64,000 nt of DNA from Omphiscola glabra (lineage: Eukaryota; Mollusca; Gastropoda; Lymnaeidae), in contig OZ024802.1 in NCBI GenBank assembly GCA_964017045.1, positions 8,230,413 to 8,294,412 on the forward strand. Reading direction: 5' to 3'. Each line of letters opens with the position of its first letter. Positions within the stretch are counted from its first letter, which is position 1. Positions 14,401 to 26,400 of this stretch are shown piece after piece. The notes beneath the pieces are model-generated. The model did no database searches. It had not been told where the DNA came from and worked only from the letters and a program-made list of their open reading frames with translations. A program made the translations under genes and the position numbers.

Positions 14401-17400
14401 AATGTTTTGATGTCTAGATGAGAATGATGGGAGAAGAACTGTAGCACGGTTGTGGAAATGTTTTGGTGGCTTTTAATAACTAATCCTGTAAATTTATTAA
14501 AAGGAAAAATTTTTAAAGTTGTAGAAAAGGGGGGGGGGGGATCCTTGGAAAGATTGTTATATGTCAATCAGGCTGAAGTGCCAGGCATGAAGCAACGCTT
14601 GCATTTCAATGACCTGGGAGATTAGCACCTTGCGAATAGCGAAATGGAGACCAGGAAACAAGCAATATGACATGGCAGTGTCGGGGGCGGGTGGGTTTGG
14701 GTGGATTTCATGTGTTCTCAAGTTACATTAACATATCAGATAAAGTTAATATCCTTGATACTCTCATACCTGCTCTCACTGACAGTGAAAGGTTCTCATT
14801 TGGTGAAAAATATCAGAATTCAATTGTTCAGCTTTGAAATAAGTATTTGAGCCATATCACTAGAACTGTGTGTTTAAATATCCGAGAGAGATCACTAGAA
14901 CTGTGTGTTTAAATATCCAAGAGAGATCACTAGAACTGTGTGTTTAAATATCCGAGAGAATCACTGGAACTGTATGTTTAGATATCTGAGAGAGCTCACT
15001 GGAACTGTATGTTTAAATATCTGAGAGAGATCACTGGAACTGTGTGTTTAAATATCTGAGAGAGATCACTGGAACTGTGTCTTTAAATATCCGAGAGATA
15101 TCACTGGAACTGTGTCTTTAAATATCTGAGAGAGATCACTAGAACTGTGTCTTTAAATATCTGAGAGAGATCACTGGAACTGTGTCTTTAAATATCTGAG
15201 AGAGATCACCGGAACTGTATGTTTAAATATCTGAGAGAGATCACCGGAACTGTATGTTTAAATAACTGAGAGAGATCACCGGAACTGTATGTTTAAATAT
15301 CTGAGAGAGATCACCGAAACTGTATGTTTAAATAGCTGAGAGAGATCACCGGAACTGTGTGTTTAAATAGCTGAGAGAGATCACCGGAACTGTATGTTTA
15401 AATATCTGAGAGAGATCACCGGAACTGTGTGTTTAAATAGCTGATAGAGATCACTGGAACATTATGTCGTGGGATGAAGGCTAATTAAGATCAGTTATTT
15501 AAGGGAGTGAAATGCATTGCTAAAACATTGTATTTATTACTCTTAAGACTTGTCACATGCTCTGTTGGTCAACCATTCATCTATTGACCTATTCTAAAAA
15601 AATGTATTGAAATATTACATGTTTCTATGCATCAGGAAATGGGTTTTAGGTGATAAGGGAAACCCAATGTTTATGCAATTGACCCAATAGTGCACGCAGT
15701 AAAGGGTCGTTCGCAAATTACGTCACGCCAAAAAATGACGTTTTCAGACCCCCCCCCCCCCCGGGTCACATAGTGTCACACATTCCTTACCCCCCCCCCT
15801 TTTTTTTGTGTCACGTCACACCTAAAAGAAATATTCATTCAAAACATACATAAAATTTTCATAACTAAACTAAGACTTTGTTTTATTCTTTAACATTTTC
15901 CCATAATGGATTAAGATGTAGAATTACTAGAAATCTGTAACGTAAAACTTAAAACAACGAAATCATCACCAAGTCGAATGTAAAATGGCCACAACAGTTT
16001 TTGCGTCATTTTTATATATGTCCAGAAGGTGTGATCGACTGAGTTTCACGGCAGGCCTACCTATAATACCTGAGGTAATTACGTGACGTAATTTGCGAAC
16101 GACCCCTAAGTAGGTCGTCAAGATGGCTTGGTGGTGGTAACAGGTTGGAAATTGACCCAATAGTGCAGCCAGTAAGTAGATCATCAGGGTGGCTGGTTGG
16201 GGGTGTGGTAACAGTTTGTAATGGTGACCCAATTGTGCAGCCAGCAAGTAGGTCATCATCATGGCTGGGTGGTGGTAACTATTGACCCAATAGTGCAGCC
16301 AGTAAGTAGGTCATCTGGGTGGTGGTAACAGGTTGTAAGGTGACCCAATAGTGCAGGCAGCATGCATGTCATCAGTATGGCTGGGTGGTGATAACAGGTT
16401 GTAAGGTGTCCCAATAGTGCAGGCAGTAAGTAGGTCATCTGGGTGGTGATAACAGGTTGTAAGGTGGCCCAATAGTGCAGGCAGTAAGTAGGTCATCTGG
16501 GTGGTGATAACAGGTTGTAAGGTGGCCCAATAGTGCAGGCAGTAAGTAGATCATCTGGGTGGTGATAACAGGTTGTAAGGTGACCCAATAGTGCAGCCAG
16601 TAAGTAGGTCATCTGGGTGGTGATAACAGGTTGTAAGGTGGCCCAATAGTGCAGGCAGTAAGTAGGTCATCTGGGTGGTGATAACAGGTTGTAAGGTGGC
16701 CCAATAGTGCAGGCAGTAAGTAGGTCATCAGGATGGCTGGGTGGTCGTAACAGGTTGTAATTTAAGATCCAAACATCTTGTTTGTTTCATTAAAAACGTA
16801 TTCAACATTTGATTCTCAACAAGTAAAAACGTGTGCTACTACTTTTTCTTCTAAAAGCAATGCCCCCCCCCCCTTTTTTTTTTTTGGCATGTCAACATTG
16901 ACTGGTTCTTGGCTCAGTATCTTAGTCCATTAGGAACAATCCATTATTTCCATGTGCCCAATGTTTAGCATCTCCGTGTTACAGTTTTATCTGTTGATCA
17001 ACAACCCTTGGCTGTTCTTGTTGGTGCTGTTGAAAACTCCAGCTAATCCTAATCACCTTTACTATTTAAAAAAAAATAACATGTATCAAACTCATGATTT
17101 TTAAAATAAAAACATTATGATTTTAAAAAATAAAAATTTCATGATTTTTTAAATAACAATATGATTATTTTTTAAATATAGAAATTACGATCATTGTGTC
17201 TTTAATATATGCAGCCACCTATGTTTGGAAGTTATAAATTAGAGAGCTTAGGTTGAAGGTTTAGCTTAAGCTAAAGTATCTTTACAAGCACAGCAATACT
17301 ATTGTGTCAGATTTTCCACACATGTATTCAAAAGTTAACCATCGGTTGTTAACTGATCATGGACCTCTCAGTATCTGAGCTGTGAGACTCTTTGTATCTG

Positions 17401-20400
17401 AGTAGTGAGACTCAGTATATGAGTAGTGAGACCCTGTATCTGAGTAGAGATACTCTGTATATTAGTAGTGAGACTCTCTGTATCTGAGTAGTGAGACTCT
17501 GTATTTGGGTAGTGAGACTGTCTGTATCTGAGTACCGATACTCTTTATCTGAGTAGTGAGACCCCTGTATCTGAGTAGTGAGACTCTCTGTATCCAAGTA
17601 GGGAGGCTCTGTGTTTGAGTAGTGAGACTCTGTTCATATATAATTCAGAACTTATTATTGGTCAATGGAGTTACATGGAAACCCCAGGTGGTCTGAGACT
17701 CTCTGAGCGTCCAAACACAACCCATCGCTTGAGACCTGTCCATGACGACGTGTTACCCTTACTCGAAATCAAAGTAACTTTATCACATAAACCTATCAGA
17801 AACCTTTACGTGGATGTTGACGGCTCTGGTTTCCTGTGTCTAATTACGCCTTACCCTGAGAGTTGATGCCTGAATATCAGTACTATCATACCACAAGAAC
17901 ATAAAACATAGGAGGCAGGCAGAAATGAAGCGATGGTGCTCTGCTCCAGAATTATCTTTCTTGTCTTACCTGGCCAAGCAGTGTTTGCGATGGATTGCCA
18001 GGAGGGAGCTGATCTTAACTTAAGTAGGACTGAAAAACCACATTATAGAAAATTGGCATGGGCTTCCAGAATATAGACAGTTTTGAAGATCAGGACTTTG
18101 AACGGAAATCTTTCTTGCTTATTTTCTTTTTTTTTTTTTTGAAAAAGAATTATTAATTAAAATGTGTACTTTTAAAGAAATGTTTGAAATTTCAGTTGAT
18201 ATCATCTGTATAATTTCAGTTGATATCATCTGTATAATTTCAGTTGATATCATCTGTATAATTTCAGTTGATATCATCTGTATCATTTCAGTTGATATCA
18301 TCTGTATCATTTCAGTTGATATCATCTGTATCATTTCAGTTGATATCATCTGTATAATTTCAGTTGATATCATCTGTATAATTTCAGTTGATATCATCTG
18401 TATAATTTCAGTTGATATCATCTGTATAATTTCAGTTGATATCATCTGTATAATTTAAATAACTGTAATCAATTTAACCAGAGACAAGTTTCATCATTAG
18501 TTTGAATGAGTGAAAGTCGTCAGTTTAAAGCAGCCATTTTGTCTTTTGCTTTACCACCATTGCTTGGCTTCTAATGTAGGCAGTGAAGCTTTTGAGTTTT
18601 CCATGGAGGGATCTTGCATTATGCTGCCTATACTACAGACCTGTTTACCCTCAAACTCTTAAAATCGTACAATATCATCACAAAATCATTCAATGCGTTA
18701 TCTTAATAGTAAATAATAAACATACAGTATGTATAATGTATACACCTCAAAATCGTACACTGTAAGCCAAAATTGTAAGAGTAAACAGGTCTGATACTAC
18801 ATAACAAGCTGCCTACTCTATATTACTAGGGAATAACAAGCTGCCTACTCTATATTTCTTTTATAACTCTCCTGGGATTCTTCGTCTGGCATATCATCTT
18901 TTTAAAAATAGAAACTCATCTGCCTTTTTTTTTTTTTTATTTATAGCTGAAAACTTAAGTCAGCCCTCATTATCATAGGGACCTGTCTAAACCATTAAAT
19001 TCTGATGTCAGCCCTCATTATCATAGGGACCTGTCTAAACCATTAAATTCTGATGTCAGCCCTCATTATCATAGGGACCTGTCTAAACCATTACATTCTG
19101 ATCATCTATATTTTCATCTGCTCATCATCATACTGTTCTCCTTATGATTAACAAGTTCAAAGACTGAAAAACAAATTATTAAACATAATAATCACTTTTA
19201 GTCTGTTCACTTTCTTTCCTCATCAGAGCATTGCAGACTTGAAAACTATTTAGCAATATTTGATAGCCAAACTTTCAATATTTTAGTTCCACATGTCTTT
19301 ACACATCACAAACTTTTCTAGTGTATTTTGGGACATATTTTCTCTTGCATTAAATTTCCCAAACATTTCATTATAGGCAATGTCATTATTCCCAGATGAC
19401 TGTTTTACCAGAAACAAATGGTGTGAAACTTTATGTTACAAAATGTCCTTATTCCCAGATGACTGTTTTACCAGACACAAATGCTATGAAATTATATGTT
19501 ACAAAATGTCCTTATTCCCAGAGCACTGTTATACCAGAAACAAATGATATGAAACTATATTTGTTACAGGTTTCAAGACTTGTGATCCTCCATGAAGAGG
19601 CTGAGGATGGAAATGCCATGCCAGACCTGGCTCACCCCGTCCGAGTGGTCAAGCTCGCTGTGGATAACTTGGTTAAGGTGAGTGATATTCTGACAGTCTC
19701 CTAAACAGAACTGAAACTGATCAGGAGTGGCTTCCATTGCAGACACTGAGAAGGGTCATCACTGGAGACGGCTCGTTCACGTTTGTAGAATGCCACAAAC
19801 TTCACTTGCCAGGAGAGCTCCCAGAAGGACAGCACTCAGAAGGACAGCACTCGGAAGGACAGCACGCAGAAGGACAGCACACAGAAGGACAGCCCAATTG
19901 AAATTTTACTGGACCCAAAGATACCTGGCACAGAGCAGTGAGAAGATTCAGCATATCATAAACCTGAGCTTGTCGATAAATCCTACAGAAGCAGTCGATA
20001 GACAGAAGGGGCATTCTTTGGTCCAGGCTGTAGCAACAGTCAGTCCTCTGGTCCTTGCTGTAGCAACAGTCAGTTCTTTGGTCCTTGCTGTAGCAACAGT
20101 CAGTTCTTTGGTTCTTGCTGTAGCAACAGTCAGTCCTTTGGTCCTTGCTGTAGCAACAGTCAGAGCTTGAGGACTAAATACATGAGTACCATCCTTCATT
20201 TAAAATCATATTTTTTAAACATGTTGTTATTTGCTTAATTTCCTCCAGGTCGGCTATGACACCATCAACAGCAGTGAGGATCAGATCCTCAAACAGGACA
20301 TGCCCCCTGCCCTTAAAAGAGTGGAGGAGTCCTCCCTCTATCTCCTCGATGCCTCGGAACTGTTGAGACAAGACCCTTACTCGGGACCGGCCAGGAAGAA

Positions 20401-23400
20401 GCTCATAGAAGGATCTAGGGGTTTGTGCATTCAGTGTTTTATTTGTTTGGTCAGAACTAGAGATTTCACATGATAGGATTTTGGTATTTTGAAACAGAAT
20501 TAGAGATTCTTTGAGTTTAATAACTAAAAATATATCTCCATGTTGTGCTGGACTTATCTAAATAGATCTCAATGAGTATCAGTTCCTAAAGACCACAAGA
20601 GGCAAATCTATTGATTGAAGGAATCTACTGTTATGGCAGTACAGGGCTGTTTTAAAAAACAATCTAACTTTAACTTTAAGAAACATGTTTTTCACTCTTC
20701 AGCTGGTAGCTGTAGTCACATGCCTGGGAAGCTGTCAGAAATCTAATGTGCCAATGTCTGACAAGAGTTAACGTCTTGGACTGGTCCTGTCACCAACATT
20801 ACTATTGTATTTCTGGGCAGGGTTTTTTTTTTTTTTTTTTACAAGGAACATCTTGGACTCGTCTTATCACACATCACTCGTTCTTAACGCAACTGTTGTA
20901 TTTCTGGTCAGGTATTTTACAAGGAACATCTTCTTTACTCTTGGCCTTTGATGAGTCAGAAGTTCGTAAAATCATCAGAGTTTGCAAGAGCGTTTTGGAG
21001 TACCTGGCCATCACGGAGGTAGTGGACAGGATGGAGGACCTCGTCACATTTGTTAAGGTCAGTTTGTTTTAAGGGCCTCTCTAAATCTTCCTTATGAAAG
21101 AAATAAAGGAGCCAAAATGTATGAAATGTGAATATAATGTTTCAACGGTCTTTATATTTCGCAGCTACATTATTGTGGCGATTGGCCTTTTGCTTCCATT
21201 TCTTTTTGTATCCTTATCACTAAATGTGACATAGAAAAATTACGATTAAAAATTTACCAATTTTTGAAGAGTAAATGGAAGTGCACATAGCAGACAAAAA
21301 GCAGCACTGCATCTCTAATTCATGGGCTTATGTTTAAATTTTAGAACTTGAGTCCAGTTTTGACCAAGATGACCAAGGAGGTGGACAACAGAGAGAAAGA
21401 GCTGACACACCAGGTTCACAGGGACATGCTCATTCGTTCATTGGAGCAGGTCAAGCAGCTGACACCTGTGCTCATCAGTGGCATCAAGATCTTCATCACA
21501 GCCAATCAGTCAGGTAGAGGAGATGGCTCATAACTCGTTGTGTCTTAGATCAGAGGTCCCCAACCTGTGGCCATCTTGCAGCCCCTCTTGTCAGTTAAAA
21601 ATGAACTTTTGCCAGTGTCGCACCGCCTCTTGATTTTCAAAACAGTCCCCCTCACCGCATATCTATTTCAAGACATATTTTCTGCACCCCCCAGGGTTAA
21701 AAAGGGTAAATAAACCTGATTTTCTAGATCTTTCAGCACCCCCTAAACTGCCTGCTGAATCCTTGGGTGGTGCGGCAGCTCTGAGTTCTAGCCCAATCCT
21801 CCAATAGAGAATAGACTTTATCTCTGAAATGCTGGGTTTTTAGTCTCTTTAATGTGGTCTTTTTATGAAATAAGTTTAATTACTTCTGTATCACTGGCTT
21901 ACAGAAACTCAAAATGGCATGCTACTGTCCTGTACTGAAAACTATTATTATATACTACTTTGTACTTGATTATAAGAATTTAAAGAAGTACAACATCATC
22001 AGCTTTATATCAGTGCTAATTAATTTGGAATTTGCTAAACATGGACTATGGTTTCCTTTAACCTGAGGCATGGTTTTGTTTAACCTGAATTATGAAGCAT
22101 TTAACCGGAGTAATGATTTGGTTTAACCTGAGCAATGGTTTGGCTTAACCCAAGCAATGTTTTGGTTTAACCTGAGTTATCAATTACTTTTGTTTCAGGC
22201 CAAGGTTTCAAAGAAGCCCAGAACAACCGTGACTACACGGTGCGTAAAATGTCCGATGAGATCCACGAGATAATTCGTGTCCTGCAACTGACCACCTACG
22301 ATGAGGATGAGTGGGACGCTGATGACTTGACCGTCATGAAGAAAGCACAAGTAAGCCCGGAGATATAATTACTTATTAGATCTGCTTGAGTCCATGAAGT
22401 ATGGAAGATCAACATTGTTAACATTTTTTTTCACCACCTTTTCTCCATTGCCTCGCTCTTTTAAGTCATCCCATAATGCAGTGTTTCAATTCTAAGGCAT
22501 GACGAAAAGATTAATCTTCATTAATGCCTCTCTATCTGCCTAATCAAGATTATGGAAAAACAGTTGAGTGGGATGGTGGGGCTGACATCAATAATATTAA
22601 AAAATACTTATCAATAATTAAAATTTAAAAAAAAAAATATTGATTTAGTAACGGTGCCTGTATTGATGCAAATACAATAGGTTGGAAGCACAAAGAAATG
22701 GAGTTAAGGAATAAGCAATTTTGGTATAGTGTGCACACAAATAATTTTCAGTTTTTAAAATGAGAGTAATCATACCACCTAAGTGCATATATATAATTCT
22801 TATGATTTAAATGTTCACATGTCATTGTTACCAATGTAGTTGATATATTTTTTTGTTACAGTTCCATGTGCTAGGCAGTTCAATGGGTTTTATTATATGG
22901 TGGCGTGTTTTCCTAACTACACATAATGTAATTAGATTGGTTTTTTGATTTTTAAAAAAACATCTAATGTCTACCTTTTCCCCTCCTGTAGAATGCCATT
23001 GAAGGCAAGATGAAGTCTGCTAACGATTGGCTGCTTGACCCGGCAGCACTGGTCGGAAGTCTTGGTACGTGTTACTCTCAGAAATACAGCACGGTTTCAG
23101 CTTTTAGTGACACATTCGACTCATGTCTACCATTGGTTGCAGTACGCTATCAATCAATGCATTCTGACCCAACACTCCTTTATAGCTTGTAGTGTCTGAA
23201 AATTCTGCGAGGAAGACATCAGCCAACTCTCTAAATCTGCCAGAAGTCACTTATGATTTCTTTATAAAAATATTTTAAAAACTTAATATTTTTTTGGTAA
23301 AAAAAGTATATATTTTGTGTATACAATAATTATCCCGGCATCGTGAGGTTGTCCATTGTAAATAAAGTTTGAACAAAAACTGTTGACAGGTGACAAGGCA

Positions 23401-26400
23401 CTGAGACAAATCATTGACGACTCCAGGAAGATTGCAGAAAGATGTACAAACCCAGCCGACAGAGATGCCATACTGCGCAGTGCAAGTGATGTTGAGAGCA
23501 TGGTCAATGCTTTGTCCGAACTCAGACAACAAGGAAAGGTGGGCAGTGAACACAAGTGTTTGATAAATTTTATTACAGTAACAAGGACGGTTACATGGGG
23601 AGGGACAGTGAGTGACACAGGAAAGGACACTTACATGGACCAGGACAGTTACATGGGGAGGGACCAGCCTGGACAGTTACATAGACAGGGACAGTAATAT
23701 GGGCAGGGACAGCTACATAGGCAGGGACAACTACATAGGCCACGACAGTTACATGGGCAGGGACAGTGGCAGAGTTGGAATTATTTCTCTCTATATACAT
23801 CACAATTTGAATTTTTTAAAAAGCCTTATGTAAAATTAGTGTATTGTTTCTTAAAGTGTAAACTTTATCTGAACAAAATTCATAAAACATTTGCTTAAAA
23901 TTGAATATTCATACATTTAATATTTAAAAATAGTCTATAACTTTTTTAATTTATTCTCAAAATCATATGGAATGTGAAATATGTTAAGCATCTGTGATGG
24001 TAACAATCTCAGAAGAAATCTAATAAAAGATTTTCACTTAAAAAATGTCTTAATTTTTCTACCTTTAATAGTTATTTGCTCATAACGGAAAAGAAGAATG
24101 TATGCAATGCTCATGAAAGAGAACCTACGGCAATATTTATACATCAATGAGCTTCTTATTTCAACAGGGAAGCAGTCCACAGGCCATGGCTCTGGCTCGT
24201 GGCATCCAGGAGAAGCTCAGAGAGCTCCAGCAGCAGACGGCGGTGGGTATCATGAACACAGAACGAAGCGGCATTCGTAAGCCTGCCCCGACGGTGGATG
24301 GAAAAGTAGAGCAGGCGAGGCAGTGGTTGGCCAATCCTGGTCTTGATGACAAAGGCCTCGGTAAAGAAAATTTATTACTCTTTATTTTAAAATGTGAAGA
24401 AATCTGATTAAAAAAACTTGCTGCCGAACTAGCAACTCCTGCACAACTTAATTTTTACAGTGAGTAAAAGGCTAAGTAAAGTCGCAGACTTATTAGATAG
24501 TATTTACTGCATTCTCTTCTGTATGCACGTTTGGAAACACAGCCACAAGTTCTTAAACCATATGAAGGAAAACATCCGGGGGTGGCTGCGGGGGGTGGAA
24601 AAAAGATTGTAGGGCTTCATTTGTAACTACATTCACAAAATTGTCTCTGGTTGTTACATTTAACTTGTTCCACCGCATAACAAAATGCTGTTATTGTAAA
24701 GCACATATTTACATTTGTTGTCCATAGGAGAAGCTGCTACTCGTATGATTGTCAATGAAGGTCGTAAGGTGGCCAACTGTTGCACTGGGCCACAGAGACA
24801 AGAGCTATTGAGACTGTGTGATGAAGTTGAAATATTGACCAATCAGCTCTCAGATCTCTGCAAAAGAGGCCAGGTATAGACATATTGAGTTACATCAGCC
24901 CTCTTGAGCAACTTACTATGAAAGTTCAAAACATGTTTCCTATGTAAAATATTTGTTAACTAGATAAATGAGTGTTTCCTTTCAGTACACCCTGTCACTA
25001 AAATAAATCCATACAGCCCGAAGGTTGACCCTTTTTCTAACTTATTATTTACATGATAAAATAATTCTTCCCTAGGGTCTGGACTATAAAAAAAATTAAG
25101 AACCACTGTAATAGGCCACCAACTGAAATTTGGGCCATCATCATCACATGTAACCCCATTAACAATTTGTTTTTCATTCATAACAAAAAGTATACGCTAG
25201 ACTTCAGAATAGCAAGTAGATTGTTACTTGGTAGATTGTTACTTGGTAGATTGTTACTTGGTAGATTTTTACTTGGTAGATTGTTACTTGGTAGATTGTT
25301 ACTTGGTAGATTGTTACTTGGTAGATGTTACTTGGTAGATTGTTACTTGGTAGATTGTTACATTGTTACTTGGTAGATTGTTACTTGGTAGATTGTTACT
25401 TGGTAGATTGTTACTTAACATTTGAGCCCCATAAACACTGGATGGCCCTCTAGTGTAACAGTGTAGTGCAGAGTTTTCAAATTTATGATGCATTCAATTA
25501 TGGACTCGTATTGTATAAAGCTTTATAAGATGGCTGATGAGATGTTGAACTTAATACCCTGTGTTCATCTAACCTTTGATGTCAGACGCTTACGTGTTGG
25601 ATCTTATAATCTTTTACTTTGTCCCACGGACCAGTGCAACTGATAACAATAACCAAACACTGAATATGTCGTTGCTCGATACAAGTTTATTATTATTAAT
25701 TCAATTCGTAAAACAACTCAAAGTAGCTCCTTTACTATTCATCCAGCCGAAATCCTCAACACACAAAACAAATCCTACAACGGCCATCTATCCACTATGT
25801 CAACCACAAAACTAACCATCACTATGTCAACCACAAAACTAACACATCATTTCCCCTTACCCACATACAGTGATCTCATACCCTTTGAGAATGCCCTTTG
25901 CTAATAGGATTTTTAAAAATTAATTTCTTGCTGTTATTCAATAGATGAGTTCTTATATACTATTGTTATTTGTTCAGGGTAATGGACCACAAGCCAGGGC
26001 CATTGCACGCAACCTGTCCGAGAAACTAGGGTCTCTCAAAGCCAAGATCCAAGATGCGCTTGTTAATCAGGTATTTCCTGTATAAATTACACACTTTCTC
26101 TCATAGCACTCAGTATTGCTATGTAATGTTATTTAATAATGTTGATTCCTATTTGAATTGATTATACCACAATGTATAGAATAATTACCTTAATTTTACA
26201 AATCTAGTAATTGATATTTTAATGTGTTCAGGTGGCTGAAGACTTCATTGATACAACCACTCCTTTGAAACAATTGAGTGAAGCAGCAGTTGTTCCTCTG
26301 GGTGAGTCAGGGTTCCATCAACTCTGCTAATATAATGTTTAAGTTCCTAAAATACAGTTTCATTTTTTGGAAGGCCACATTATTTGGAATTTGATATTCA

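Noticed and set aside
11218..15460. CRISPR-like regular repeats
   Set aside because: Units are directly tandem with no unique spacers, in a eukaryotic intron.
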